NCBI GenBank assembly: GCA_027327915.1
Contig: DAHVWT010000011.1
Location: forward strand, 1-43,862
Length of the DNA stretch: 43,862 nt
Source: Elusimicrobiota bacterium
Lineage (GTDB): Bacteria > Elusimicrobiota > Elusimicrobia > UBA1565 > UBA9628
Reading direction: 5' to 3'
Part shown: piece after piece, positions 15,985 to 24,814 of the stretch
Position numbering within the stretch: position 1 is the stretch's first letter
How the letters are laid out: every line of letters starts with the position of its first letter
Made by a program: the position numbers and the translations under genes
The notes under the pieces: generated by a model
Databases searched by the model: none
The model's input: only the letters and a program-made list of their open reading frames with translations
What the model was told of the DNA's origin: nothing

Positions 15985-16777
15985 GCTGCTTCGCCCCAAG
16001 GTCATCGGCCTTCGCCTACGCCAGGCTTTCATGTTCGCGTTCGTGGCGGGCCTCGCCGCCGCCGCGATTTGGACCGTCAAGGAGTCCTTTCGCGCCGGGC
16101 TTTTTTCCAGGGCTTCTTCTGGCGCGCCGCGCTGGAGCGCGCCCGTCGAGGGCTTGGGCGACCCGCTGAAATCGGAGGTACTGACTTTCGCGAAAGATCG
16201 CTTGGCGGTCCTGCCCCCCGCCCAGGCGCGGGCCGCGTGGCGCGAATCGTTCCCCTATTTAAAGAGAGCCGATGCCCCGGCTTGGCGGCGCCTGTTCGGA
16301 GCCTCTCCGTGCTGGCGCCTCCGTCTTCGGGGCGCTCTCGGCCGCCTTGCCCGCTCGCGGAAGGGCGCTTGGTTTCTGGGCCGGGAGGGAGAATCCTTCG
16401 AAGGGCCGGACTCCCTTTATGCCGGCCAGGACCTTCCCGTGATCGATGCTCCGGAATCCTCTCCCGCAGATTTGGCGGCGCTCGCCGCTTTCCTGTCGAG
16501 ACTCGCCGTGGGAGACGTCAGGCCCCGGGCGCTCAGCCGTCTTGCCGCAGGCAAGGGTTGGCGCCTGGAGATGCCCGACGGCCTCTCCGTTTTGTGGGGG
16601 GACCTGGATTATTTCGCCGAAAAGCAAAAGAGACTGGCGCAGGTCCTGGCCGACCTTCAAAAACGCGGCGAATCGCCGGAGGCGATCGACTTGAGATTCG
16701 TCGGCGCCGGCCGCGTCTTCGTCAAAGGTCTTGCCGCCCGCTCGGGCGGAGAGCGCCGGGAATTGGGGCGTTCGTGA
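15974..16777 (+). CDS. ftsQ: Divergent cell-division protein FtsQ/DivIB
   Basis: Bitopic division protein that links FtsA/Z-ring assembly to the FtsBL complex and septal synthesis. The 267 residues have a short basic cytoplasmic tail, one membrane helix (about 18-38, AFMFAFVAGLAAAAIW) and a periplasmic part. FtsQ features visible are the POTRA-like LAVLPPAQARAAWRESFPYL segment, a beta-domain with WRLEMPDGLSVLWGDLDYF, and the terminal strand AIDLRFVGAGRVFVKG. Similarity is low, so the call leans on topology, the C-terminal motif and position between murB and ftsA. GTG 15974 overlaps murB and is preceded by GAGG. Confidence 0.8.
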   Translation: MRLRLLRPKVIGLRLRQAFMFAFVAGLAAAAIWTVKESFRAGLFSRASSGAPRWSAPVEGLGDPLKSEVLTFAKDRLAVLPPAQARAAWRESFPYLKRADAPAWRRLFGASPCWRLRLRGALGRLARSRKGAWFLGREGESFEGPDSLYAGQDLPVIDAPESSPADLAALAAFLSRLAVGDVRPRALSRLAAGKGWRLEMPDGLSVLWGDLDYFAEKQKRLAQVLADLQKRGESPEAIDLRFVGAGRVFVKGLAARSGGERRELGRS

Positions 16778-16787
16778 TCAGGTGACC

Positions 16788-18032
16788 ATGGGAAAACGAG
16801 AGGCGGTCGCGGGGCTGGATATCGGAAGCAGCCGGATTTCATGCGTCATCGGCGAGCCCGACCTGGAAACCTCGAAGCTGCGTATTTTGGGAGGCGCGAG
16901 CCTTCCTTGCCGGGGTCTCAAGGGGGGAGTCGTCATCAATCTCCAGGAGACGGCCCGAGTCGTCGCGCAGGCCGTCGAGGAAGCCGAGGCCAAGGCGCGG
17001 CGCGTGGTCTCCGACGTCTACGTTGGCGTCCGCGGCAACCATCTCCAATCCTTCAACAACCGCGGCGCCTTCAACATTGCCCGCACCGACAAGGAAATCA
17101 CCACGGAGGACGTCGCGAGCGTCATCGGAAACGCCAAGGCCATCCCCTTGTCTCCGGACCGGGAGATTCTTCACGTTGTTCCCCAGGGCTACAGCCTCGA
17201 CCGCCAAAAAGGGGTCCCGCACCCCGTGGGTATGGAGGGGGCGCTCCTGGAGGTCGAGGTCCATATCGTCACCGCATCCTCGGCCCATCTCAACAACATC
17301 TATAAAGCGGTTTCCCAGGCGGGGTTCAAGGTGATCGAACCCGTCTACAGTCTTCTGGCTTTGGGCGAAACTCTTGTCACGCCGGAGGAGAAGGACTTGG
17401 GCTCCATCCTCATCGATCTGGGCGGGCAGTCGATTTCTCTCGGCGTCTACTGTGAGGGCGCTCTGCGCTATTCAAGGGAAGTCCCGATCGGCGCCGATTT
17501 CATCACTCGGGATCTGGCGGTGGGGTTGCGAACCTCGATCACGACGGCGGAGCGCATCAAGCTCGAGCACGGCATCGCGCATCCATCCCTCCTCGACGGC
17601 GACCCCGAGATCGGCTTTAACGGCATCGACGGCCGCAGTCAGAAGCTCGTGAAAACCTCGGCCATGATGGGAATCATCCTGCCGCGCGTCGAGGAGATTT
17701 TTACGGTGGTCGCTCAGGAGATACAGAATTCGTCGTTAGCGGAAATGGCGGCCGCCGGGGGGGCCATCGTGACAGGCGGGGGGGCGCTCATGCGCGGCAC
17801 CATCGAAGCCGCGGAGCAGATTCTTGAGATGCCGGTGCGCTTGGGAATGGCGCACCCCGACGAGGTCGAAGGGGATGAATCGTGGCTTTCTCCCACCTAC
17901 GCGACCGCCGTTTCCCTGCTGCAGTTCCCATCGCGCGCTTCCTGGGCATCCGGGAACGGCCGCTCTGTGGCCGGCGCGAGGCGTCCCGAGTGGCTGCGGC
18001 GCATGATCGGGGTTTTTGAGGGAATCTTTTGA
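16788..18032 (+). CDS. ftsA: Cell-division protein FtsA
   Basis: Actin-like membrane anchor of the Z-ring. The 414 residues contain AVAGLDIGSSRISCVIGE (phosphate 1), the SHS2 (1C) insertion with GVRGNHLQSFNNRGA, SILIDLGGQSISLGVY (phosphate 2), GAIVTGGGALMRG (adenosine motif), and a C-terminal amphipathic helix ([15 protein letters not shown]) for membrane attachment. ATG 16788 sits 10 nt after the ftsQ stop; GTG 16782 in the same frame is an alternative. The last codons overlap the start of ftsZ (TTGA), so production of the two ring proteins is coupled. Confidence 0.96.
   Translation: MGKREAVAGLDIGSSRISCVIGEPDLETSKLRILGGASLPCRGLKGGVVINLQETARVVAQAVEEAEAKARRVVSDVYVGVRGNHLQSFNNRGAFNIARTDKEITTEDVASVIGNAKAIPLSPDREILHVVPQGYSLDRQKGVPHPVGMEGALLEVEVHIVTASSAHLNNIYKAVSQAGFKVIEPVYSLLALGETLVTPEEKDLGSILIDLGGQSISLGVYCEGALRYSREVPIGADFITRDLAVGLRTSITTAERIKLEHGIAHPSLLDGDPEIGFNGIDGRSQKLVKTSAMMGIILPRVEEIFTVVAQEIQNSSLAEMAAAGGAIVTGGGALMRGTIEAAEQILEMPVRLGMAHPDEVEGDESWLSPTYATAVSLLQFPSRASWASGNGRSVAGARRPEWLRRMIGVFEGIF
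18018..18023 (+). promoter_or_regulatory. Shine-Dalgarno GAGGGA for ftsZ (TTG start)
   Basis: GAGGGA lies 5 nt before TTG 18029 inside the ftsA end. It supports the TTG start that overlaps the ftsA stop as TTGA; the next in-frame Met is already within the GTP-binding domain. Confidence 0.6.
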
Positions 18033-19153
18033 AGATTCACGTTGACGACGATTTCCAGTCCTCCCGCGCCGTCATCAAGGTGATCGGCGTCGGCGGCGCC
18101 GGCGGCAACGCCGTCAACAGGATGGCCAATCCCGCATTGCGCGACGTTGATCTGATAGCGGCCAACTCGGACGCCCAGGATCTGCGCCGTAGCCTGGCCC
18201 CCCTGCGTGTTCAATTGGGTGAGACCGTGACCAAGGGGTTGGGCGTCGGCGGCCAACCGGAGATCGGCCGACAGGCCGCCGAGGAGTCGATCGAGCGCTT
18301 GAGGGAGGTCCTTCACGGGGCGCATCTGATCTTCATCACGGCGGGAATGGGCGGAGGAACCGGGACGGGAGGGGCTCCGGTCGTGGCGAAGATCGCGCGC
18401 GAAATGGGAGCCTTGACCATCGGCGTCGTGACAAGGCCCTTTGACTTCGAGGGGCTCCATCGCGCCACGCTTGCGGAGTCCGGCATCCAGGAGATGCGGC
18501 GGCATGTCGACACCCTTCTCATCATTCCGAACCAAAAGCTCCTGGCCCATATGAATCCCGACGCCACGACCGAGGAGGCCTATCGGAGCGCCGACGACGT
18601 CTTGCGCAAGGCCGTGCAGTCCATTTCGAACGTCATCACCAACTCCGGCGTCATCAACGTGGACCTCAACGACATACGCGCGATCATGAAGGACGCGGGC
18701 GAGGCGCTGATCGGCATGGGTGAGGACTCGGGGCCCGGCCGGGCCTTGAAGGCCGCCCGAGCGGCGATCCAATCGCCTCTCTTGGAGAACGTCGCGATTG
18801 ACGGCGCGAGGGGGCTCATTGTCAATATCAGCGGCTCGAGCGCGAGCCTCAAGCTTTCCGAGACCGACGAGATCATGGGATTCATCACCAACAACATCAG
18901 CCCTGACGCGAAGATCAAGATGGGCAAGGATTACGACGAGGCGATGGGAGAGGCGTTGCGCGTGACCGTGATCGCGACGGGCTTCCCGGCGAGGCGGCGC
19001 CAGCCTCTCGCGGGCGCGACGGGGCGGCTTCGACTCTCCGGAGCCGCGGCCGGCAGAGGGGGCCCAGAGGGCGGCGGCTCTCTTGAAGGAGGGGCCGATC
19101 TGGATTGGGTCAAGCCCGCATTCCTGAGGATCAAGTCGACCAGGCTCAAGTAA
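18029..19153 (+). CDS. ftsZ: Cell-division GTPase FtsZ
   Basis: Tubulin homologue that builds the Z-ring. The 374 residues carry [17 protein letters not shown] (nucleotide base), the tubulin signature [18 protein letters not shown] (about 106-123), the T7 catalytic loop [20 protein letters not shown], and a short Gly-rich linker followed by the conserved C-terminal peptide DWVKPAFLR that binds FtsA. The start is TTG, rare for this highly expressed gene, overlapping the ftsA stop by 4 nt. Its TAA overlaps the pilT ATG by 1 nt (TAATG), which is an uncommon downstream partner. Confidence 0.97.
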   Translation: MKIHVDDDFQSSRAVIKVIGVGGAGGNAVNRMANPALRDVDLIAANSDAQDLRRSLAPLRVQLGETVTKGLGVGGQPEIGRQAAEESIERLREVLHGAHLIFITAGMGGGTGTGGAPVVAKIAREMGALTIGVVTRPFDFEGLHRATLAESGIQEMRRHVDTLLIIPNQKLLAHMNPDATTEEAYRSADDVLRKAVQSISNVITNSGVINVDLNDIRAIMKDAGEALIGMGEDSGPGRALKAARAAIQSPLLENVAIDGARGLIVNISGSSASLKLSETDEIMGFITNNISPDAKIKMGKDYDEAMGEALRVTVIATGFPARRRQPLAGATGRLRLSGAAAGRGGPEGGGSLEGGADLDWVKPAFLRIKSTRLK

Positions 19154-20232
19154 TGGATATTCAAAGCCTTTTGAAGCTTGTCGTCGAGAAAAACGGCAGC
19201 GACCTCCATATCCGCGCTGGTTCGCCTCCGTTCGTGCGGGTTGACGGCAAGCTCTACGGCGTCTCGCAGCCTCCCTTGAGCCCCGCCGACGTCGAGACGA
19301 TCCTCAAGAGCTACGTGTCGCCGCACGCGAAGGCCGCCTATGACGCCAAGGGAGAGTGCGACTTTTCCTTCGAAATTCCTTCCCTGGGACGGTTCCGGAC
19401 GAACGCCTACCGCGAGAGGCGGCGCCTCTGCCTTGCCATCCGGCGCATCGCGGGAGTGCCGCGCATCGATGACTTGAGGCTTCCGGCGGAGGCCCTGCGC
19501 AAGATCGCCCAGGAACGGCGGGGTTTGGTGCTGCTGACCGGCGCGACGGGATCCGGGAAGTCCTCGACGCTGGCGGCGATGGTGGACTATATCAACGAGA
19601 CAAGATCCGAGCACGTCGTCACGGTCGAAGACCCGATCGAGTTCGTGCACAAGGACAAAAAATCCATCATCAGCCAGCGCGAGATCGGCGAGGACACGGT
19701 TTCCTACGCCGACGGCCTGCGCATGGCGTTGCGCCAGGATCCCAATGTCATCCTGGTGGGCGAGATGCGCGACCTGGAGACGACGGAAGCGGCGATGACG
19801 GCCGCCTTGACGGGGCATCTCGTCTTGTCGACCCTGCATACGACCGATGCCGTTCAGACCATTTCCCGCATCGTCGATCTTTACCCGCCGCATCAGCAGG
19901 CCTTGGTGCGCATGGACCTAGGGCAGTGCCTGAAGGCCGTGGTGAGCCAGCGCCTTCTGCCGTCGATCAAGGGAGGCCGCGTTCCCGCGGTCGAAATCGT
20001 GGCCGTCACGGCGCATGTGCGCAAGCTTATCGAGGATAACAACTCCCTTGGCATCATGCAGGCCTGCGCCAAGGGAGAATTCTACGGGATGCAAACGTTT
20101 AACCAATCGCTGGTCAAGCTATGCCGTTCCGGCCTCGTGTCGGAGGCGGACGCCCTGGACGCGGCGACAAGCCCCGACGACTTGCGGCTGGCGCTGCGCG
20201 GCATCGAACAGCAGCCGCAGGCGGCGGGGTAG
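19153..20232 (+). CDS. pilT: Type IV pilus retraction ATPase PilT
   Basis: Hexameric cytoplasmic ATPase that disassembles type IV pili for twitching motility. The 359 residues show the N-terminal PAS-like domain (KNGSDLHIRAGSPP), Walker A TGATGSGKSSTLAAM (about 128-142), Asp box HVVTVEDPIEFVH, Walker B NVILVGEMRDLETTEAA, and His box GHLVLSTLHTTDA. The PilT-type C-terminal region (AHVRKLIED, then GMQTFNQSLVKL) is present. ATG 19153 was chosen because it overlaps the ftsZ stop and gives the canonical N-terminus; the open frame upstream is only a shadow of ftsZ. No pilin or PilB gene is visible. Confidence 0.94.
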   Translation: MDIQSLLKLVVEKNGSDLHIRAGSPPFVRVDGKLYGVSQPPLSPADVETILKSYVSPHAKAAYDAKGECDFSFEIPSLGRFRTNAYRERRRLCLAIRRIAGVPRIDDLRLPAEALRKIAQERRGLVLLTGATGSGKSSTLAAMVDYINETRSEHVVTVEDPIEFVHKDKKSIISQREIGEDTVSYADGLRMALRQDPNVILVGEMRDLETTEAAMTAALTGHLVLSTLHTTDAVQTISRIVDLYPPHQQALVRMDLGQCLKAVVSQRLLPSIKGGRVPAVEIVAVTAHVRKLIEDNNSLGIMQACAKGEFYGMQTFNQSLVKLCRSGLVSEADALDAATSPDDLRLALRGIEQQPQAAG

Positions 20233-20282
20233 GACTGGGATTTGGGAAAATTCGAGCCAAGATGACAGGGTCGCGTTAGGCG

Positions 20283-20289
20283 GGAGGAG
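20283..20289 (+). promoter_or_regulatory. Strong Shine-Dalgarno GGAGGAG for the deoxynucleoside kinase
   Basis: GGAGGAG ends 3 nt before ATG 20293 (5 nt from the GGAGG core). It lies in the 60-nt gap after pilT, the largest gap in this operon. It is the best ribosome-binding site seen in the window and allows initiation independent of coupling. Confidence 0.7.
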
Positions 20290-20292
20290 ATC

Positions 20293-21027
20293 ATGTTCGC
20301 GGAAGGGTATATTGGGATCGCCGGTATCATCGGCGTGGGAAAATCGACGTTGACGACAGACTTGTCCCGGGCGCTTAATTTTGAGCCGGTGCTCGAGGAG
20401 GTCGACGGCAATCCTTATTTAGAGAAGTTTTACGGGGACATGAAAAAATACGGAACCATCATGCAGGTGTGGCTCCTCAATCACCGCTTCCGGCAGCACC
20501 GCGAGTTCGTGACCCGCATCAGCCTGGGAAAGATCCGGGGGGTGGTGCAGGACAGGACGATTTGGGAAGACACCATCTTCGCGCGGATGCTCAACGCCCA
20601 TCCCGACAAGATCATCTCGGACATGGACTACAACACCTATCTCGATCTCTTCGACAACATGGTGCTGCGGGAGCTCGTGTTCCCGCAACTGATGATCTAT
20701 CTCGACTGCCGTCCCGAAACGGCCGTCGAAAGGATCAAAATGCGCGGGCGCTCGATGGAACAACGGATCACGCTCGATTATTTGCGAGCCCTCAAGGACA
20801 ATTATGACCAGTTCATCCAGGAAATGGAGCAAGCGGGGGTGCGCATCCTCCGGGTCGATTGGGAGTCCTTCCGCCCTCTTCAGGACGTCGTCAGGATGGT
20901 CCACGAGTATTCGCTCAAGCCCTCGAATTTCACCAAGTGGGTTCGCCCCCTGAGACGCGCCGCGCCCCAAAGGCCCGCTGCGACGGGGAGCGCCGCGGAT
21001 AAAATCACCTCCCATGCCGCCGTGTGA
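20293..21027 (+). CDS. Deoxynucleoside kinase (deoxyadenosine/deoxyguanosine kinase family)
   Basis: Phosphorylates deoxynucleosides to dNMPs in nucleotide salvage. The 244 residues contain the P-loop IAGIIGVGKSTL (K17), EVDGNPYLEKFYGDM (substrate Glu region), QDRTIWEDTIFA (the DRS/ERS-type catalytic Asp/Arg motif) and the lid KMRGRSMEQ, followed by LDYLRALKDNYDQFI. This matches the dNK/dGK family of ungapped bacterial enzymes rather than thymidine kinase. The C-terminal about 35 residues (RRAAPQRPAATGSAA) are non-conserved. The end overlaps pgeF by 14 nt; the pairing is notable because PgeF-family proteins also act on purine nucleosides. Confidence 0.9.
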   Translation: MFAEGYIGIAGIIGVGKSTLTTDLSRALNFEPVLEEVDGNPYLEKFYGDMKKYGTIMQVWLLNHRFRQHREFVTRISLGKIRGVVQDRTIWEDTIFARMLNAHPDKIISDMDYNTYLDLFDNMVLRELVFPQLMIYLDCRPETAVERIKMRGRSMEQRITLDYLRALKDNYDQFIQEMEQAGVRILRVDWESFRPLQDVVRMVHEYSLKPSNFTKWVRPLRRAAPQRPAATGSAADKITSHAAV

Positions 21028-21739
21028 GGCGAAACACGGTCTTGGCGCCTGGTCTGTCGGCGCCGAGGGTCTCCTCGCCCCACATCGGGCGCGGAAGGCA
21101 GGCATCGTCGCCGCCGTCACGACGCGGACTTTGGGCGACATGAAGAGAGCTTCCCGGCGCCGGGAAGCCGCCGCTAGGGCGGGACTGGCGGGGCGGCCGG
21201 TTTTCGTTCTCGATCAAGTCCACGGCTCGACGATCGCGCTCGACCGGGACGCCGCCGAGGGGGCTTGCGAGGCCGATGGGTGGGTTGTCGGCGGTCGTTC
21301 CGGGGCTTTTGGGGTCTTCATCGCCGATTGCCTGCCGCTTTTTCTTTGGCCCCGGTCGGGCGCCGCCGCGGGCGTCTTTCATGTGGGCTGGCGCGGCGCC
21401 GAGGCGGGGATGCCGGAGAAGGCCGTCGCCGCGATGCGGGAGCGCCTGGGCGCCAAGCCCGAGGAACTTTGCGCCGCCATCGGTCCGCACATCGGAGCCT
21501 GCTGCTACGTCGTTGGAGAAGACGTCGCGTCACGTTTTCATCCGGGTTCCGCGATCCGGCGAGAGGGGAAGACCTATTTCGATTTGTCCCGCGATGTCGC
21601 GCGCCGGTTGAGAGAATCGGGCGTCGGCGAAGCGAATATTGAAGAGGGCGGCGGTTGCACTTTTTGCAGGGAGGATCTGTATTATTCCCGTCGGCGCGAG
21701 CCTGCCGGCCACATGCTGGCCTTTGTAGGAATAGCGTGA
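21014..21739 (+). CDS. pgeF: Peptidoglycan editing factor / YfiH-family purine nucleoside enzyme
   Basis: Multicopper-oxidase-like (laccase domain) protein of the YfiH/YlmD family. Family members prevent wrong amino acids entering peptidoglycan precursors, and several act on adenosine and inosine. The 241 residues carry the family set: LDQVHGSTIAL, FIADCLPLFLW, VFHVGWRGAEAG (His ligand), AAIGPHIGACCYVVGEDV (Cys and His ligands), and C-terminal GCTFCREDLYYSRRRE. ATG 21014 overlaps the kinase stop by 14 nt; the first 30 residues are weakly conserved, so a later start is possible. The stop overlaps hisC (GTGA). Confidence 0.9.
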   Translation: MPPCEAKHGLGAWSVGAEGLLAPHRARKAGIVAAVTTRTLGDMKRASRRREAAARAGLAGRPVFVLDQVHGSTIALDRDAAEGACEADGWVVGGRSGAFGVFIADCLPLFLWPRSGAAAGVFHVGWRGAEAGMPEKAVAAMRERLGAKPEELCAAIGPHIGACCYVVGEDVASRFHPGSAIRREGKTYFDLSRDVARRLRESGVGEANIEEGGGCTFCREDLYYSRRREPAGHMLAFVGIA

Positions 21740-22845
21740 GCGCGGCGGCGACGCTGATTCCCCCTCGTCCCGTCGTCCTGGAACTTTCCCCTTATATTCC
21801 AGGCAGGTCGATCGCGGAGGTCGAGCGCGAACTGCGGCTCAAGAACGTCGTTAAGCTGGCCTCGAATGAGAATCCGTACGGCCCATCGCCCAAGGCGGCG
21901 GCGGCCTACAGGAAAGCCGTTAGATCCCTTCATCTCTATCCCGAGGGACCAAGCCCGCTTCTTCGGCGATCTTTGGAGCGACGCTTGGGACTTCCCGACG
22001 GGAGCGTCATCGTCGGAAACGGATCGGACGAGATCATTCGGCTCCTATGCGAGGCATTCCTCGACACGGGGGACGAAGTGGTCGTCTCGCAATACGCGTT
22101 CCTCCGTTTCCGTCAGCAGGCCCGGCTGATGAACGCGGAGGTCGTGGAGGCGCCCGCGGCAGGCTGGGGGCATGATCTTGGGGCGATGGCGCGAGCCGTC
22201 ACATCCCGCACGAAACTCATCTTTGTCGCCAACCCCAATAATCCGACCGGCACCTACAATTCCGCGGATGAGGTCGCGGATTTTCTGGAGGCGCTTCCGA
22301 CGTCGGTGCTGGCGGTGTTCGACGAGGCTTATGAACCTTACGCCCGGGCTCGTGCGGACTTCCCAAGAAGCCTCCCGCGCTTCATCGGAGAGCACCCGAA
22401 TGCCGTCGTGTTGCGCACGTTTTCGAAGGTGCACGGCTTGGCGGGCCTTCGCGTCGGCTACGGGGCCGCCTCTCCCGAGATCGTCGGATGTCTCGACAGG
22501 ATCCGCATGCCTTTTAACGTCAGCCTTCCGGCCCAGCATGCTTGTCTCGCGGCGCTGCAAGACGTCTCCTATGTGCGGCAAACATTGAAGAAGACCCTGG
22601 CGGAGCGAGAATCCCTCGCGAAGGCCCTGCGCGGGCTGGGCTTGCGGGTTGGCGAATCGGCGACCAACTTCCTCTTCGTCGAGCTTCCCCGACCAGGCCG
22701 AGAGATTTTCGAACGGCTGCTGGCGCTCGGGGTCATCATCCGTCCCTTGGACGAATACGGCCTTGGCCGGCATGCGCGGATCTCCGTAGGAGACGCCTCG
22801 GGCAACCGGCGGCTTCTCAAAGCCATGAGTTCAATCTTGAAATGA
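21736..22845 (+). CDS. hisC: Histidinol-phosphate aminotransferase
   Basis: PLP-dependent class I/II aminotransferase converting imidazole-acetol phosphate and glutamate to histidinol phosphate. The 369 residues show KLASNENPYGPSPKAAAA, the YPEGPSP substrate loop, VGNGSDEIIRLL, FVANPNNPTGTYNS, VFDEAYEPY, the cofactor lysine K231 in RTFSKVHGLAGLRVGYG, and the C-terminal HARISVGDASGNRRLL. GTG 21736 is used because it forms the GTGA overlap with the pgeF stop, follows TAGGAA, and gives the expected length; the frame is open further upstream. No other his gene is near. Specificity for phenylalanine or other aromatic substrates cannot be excluded. Confidence 0.9.
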   Translation: MSAAATLIPPRPVVLELSPYIPGRSIAEVERELRLKNVVKLASNENPYGPSPKAAAAYRKAVRSLHLYPEGPSPLLRRSLERRLGLPDGSVIVGNGSDEIIRLLCEAFLDTGDEVVVSQYAFLRFRQQARLMNAEVVEAPAAGWGHDLGAMARAVTSRTKLIFVANPNNPTGTYNSADEVADFLEALPTSVLAVFDEAYEPYARARADFPRSLPRFIGEHPNAVVLRTFSKVHGLAGLRVGYGAASPEIVGCLDRIRMPFNVSLPAQHACLAALQDVSYVRQTLKKTLAERESLAKALRGLGLRVGESATNFLFVELPRPGREIFERLLALGVIIRPLDEYGLGRHARISVGDASGNRRLLKAMSSILK

Positions 22846-23549
22846 GGAATAAAGGCAAGGCTGGAAAGGGCCGACGATTGATCATCGCGATGGACGGCCC
22901 CGCGGGCGTTGGCAAGTCCACCGTCGGGCAGCTCGTCGCGAAAGACCTCGGCTACTTTTTCGTCAACACGGGAGAAATGTACCGGGCTCTGACATGGAAA
23001 GCGATGGAAGAGAGGGTGGATGTCACGGACGAGTCCGCCGTCATGTCTCTGGCAAGACGCCTGTCATGGGAGTTCCGCCCCTCCGAGAACGGAGCGAGCC
23101 TGAAGACCTATCTGGACGGCGAAAGCGTCTCCGCTCACATCAGGGCCGAGGAGGTCAGCCGCAGCACGAGCGCCGTCGCGGCGATGCCGTCGGTCAGGCA
23201 GTTTCTTTGCGATCTCCAGCGGCGCTTGGGACAGGAGGGCGGCGTCGTCATGGAAGGCCGTGATATCGCGACCCACGTCTTTCCGAACGCCGATGTCAAA
23301 ATCTATCTTGACGCCTCGATTGAAGAACGGGCGAAGAGGCGTATCCGGCAGTTGAGGAACTCCGGCCATCCAGCCCAGCTTGCCAGCGTCCGTAACGCCA
23401 TCCTGCAACGGGACCGCAACGATCTTGAGCGCAAGATCAACCCCCTCGCCTACGCGGAGGGGGCGACGCTAATCGATTCGACGAGGCTCTCCTTGCACGG
23501 AGTCGCCCGTAAAATTCTTAAGATCGTCCATGAGAGGCAAAAACGATGA
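22842..23549 (+). CDS. cmk: Cytidylate kinase
   Basis: Phosphorylates CMP and dCMP. The 235 residues begin with a basic 12-residue tail and then the P-loop AMDGPAGVGKSTVGQLVAKD (K25), NTGEMYRALTWKAME (CMP-binding), GVVMEGRDIATHVFPNADVK and the lid EERAKRRIRQLR, RDRNDLERKINPL, ending in IDSTRLSLHGVARKIL. ATG 22842 overlaps the hisC stop (ATGA). The following gene is an S1-repeat protein, the classic cmk-rpsA order, which supports both calls. Confidence 0.95.
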   Translation: MRNKGKAGKGRRLIIAMDGPAGVGKSTVGQLVAKDLGYFFVNTGEMYRALTWKAMEERVDVTDESAVMSLARRLSWEFRPSENGASLKTYLDGESVSAHIRAEEVSRSTSAVAAMPSVRQFLCDLQRRLGQEGGVVMEGRDIATHVFPNADVKIYLDASIEERAKRRIRQLRNSGHPAQLASVRNAILQRDRNDLERKINPLAYAEGATLIDSTRLSLHGVARKILKIVHERQKR

Positions 23550-24814
23550 CGAGTCCCGAAGAGACGCAGCAACCAGACGCGGAAACTTCTCCCCAGGAGG
23601 AGAACATGGAGCGGCTGCTGGAGAGCCAGGACGCTCTTCTCGACCGCCTTCTTTCGAAGGAAGTCGTCTGGGCCAAGGTGGTGGCTTTGGCCGAAGATCA
23701 GGTTCTTGTCGATATTGGAGGGAAATCCGAAGGCTTCGTCCCTTTGGCCGAATTCCACCAGGAGACGGGAACGGAAGCGCCGCCTCCGCCGGCGCCGGGC
23801 CAACGTATTCCGGTCCTTTGGTCAGGGAGGGATCGGGATGGGACGGCGAGGCTTTCCTTCCGGCGCGCCAAGGCCCAGCTTTCCTGGGAAGCCGCCGTGA
23901 AGGCTTTTCGGGACAAGGGGCGCGTCCACGGCCGCGTCGTCAAGGCGGTCAAGGGGGGCTTCCTCGTCGAAGTGGGCGGGGTCGAAGCGTTTTTGCCCGC
24001 GTCGTTAGCCGATCTTTATCCCGTCAGGACGCCAGAGCAGATGCTGGGTACGGGTGTGCGCGCTTACATCATCGAGCTGGACGAGAAGAAAAAACGCCTC
24101 GTCATCTCCCGCCGCGCCGTTTTGGAGGAGGAGGCTCTCAAGAGAAGAGAGAAGGCGCTTCAGGAACTGCGAATCGGGGAGATTCGCGGCGGCCGCGTCA
24201 GGCGCATGGGAGTCTCCGGGCTCGTGGTCGACCTGGGCGGTCTCGATGGGCTCGTAAGGCCGCAAGACCTATGCTGGGGCAGTTCGAAACTCGCGCCTGC
24301 CTACAAGCGAGGCGACCGCGTCAGGGTCAAGGTGTTGGGCAAGCCCGCTCCAGCGCCGGCGCGCTCCCAAACGCCCGAAGCGCAGGCTGCGCCTGCGGCG
24401 CCAGCGCGTCCTGAGGAAGAGCTCGTCTCCCTGGGCATCAAGCAGCTGCTTCCCAATCCCGCCGACAAGATAAAGAAGAAATACCCCGCCCGCATGGAAG
24501 TCACGGGGAAAATCCTGTCGTGCGGGCCCGAAGGCCTCCACCTGGAGCTCGCCGACGCCACAAAGGCCTTCTGCCCCGCCTCGGAAATGGATGCCGAGGC
24601 CCGCTACGAGGCAGGCGAGTCCGTCCGCGCCGTGGTGACGGGGCTGGGCCGCGAGACATTCGAGGTCTGGGTGTCCGTCGCCCGCTATGAGGAGAAAAAA
24701 GACCGGGAACGGACCGCGAAATATCTGAAACCGCCGAAACCGTTGACGTTGGGAGAGCTTCTCTCGCCGGCCAAGACCACCCAAGGCCCTCATGAACCAG
24801 GCGGCGCAGGCTGA
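23546..24814 (+). CDS. S1-domain RNA-binding protein (ribosomal protein S1-like)
   Basis: RNA-binding protein of 422 residues with about four S1 domains: 40-108 (VVWAKVVALAEDQVLVDIGG), 126-191 (VHGRVVKAVKGGFLVEVGGV), 211-305 (GGRVRRMGVSGLVVDLGGLD) and 315-385 (MEVTGKILSCGPEGLHLEL). It is shorter than the 530-560 residue S1 of proteobacteria but follows cmk as rpsA does, with an ATGA overlap. The third domain is interrupted by about 20 extra Pro/Ala-rich residues (PAPARSQTPEAQAAPAAPA) between VKVLGK and LVSLGIKQL, where other S1 repeats have only a short turn; the DNA there is palindromic. It could be true S1 or a related translation or RNA factor. Confidence 0.88.
   Translation: MTSPEETQQPDAETSPQEENMERLLESQDALLDRLLSKEVVWAKVVALAEDQVLVDIGGKSEGFVPLAEFHQETGTEAPPPPAPGQRIPVLWSGRDRDGTARLSFRRAKAQLSWEAAVKAFRDKGRVHGRVVKAVKGGFLVEVGGVEAFLPASLADLYPVRTPEQMLGTGVRAYIIELDEKKKRLVISRRAVLEEEALKRREKALQELRIGEIRGGRVRRMGVSGLVVDLGGLDGLVRPQDLCWGSSKLAPAYKRGDRVRVKVLGKPAPAPARSQTPEAQAAPAAPARPEEELVSLGIKQLLPNPADKIKKKYPARMEVTGKILSCGPEGLHLELADATKAFCPASEMDAEARYEAGESVRAVVTGLGRETFEVWVSVARYEEKKDRERTAKYLKPPKPLTLGELLSPAKTTQGPHEPGGAG
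24381..24397. repeat. Palindrome in the insert of the S1-domain gene
   Basis: CGCAGGC (24381-24387) pairs with GCCTGCG (24391-24397) across a 3-nt loop. It encodes part of AQAAPAA, an extra Pro/Ala-rich segment inside the third S1 domain. Confidence 0.6.
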
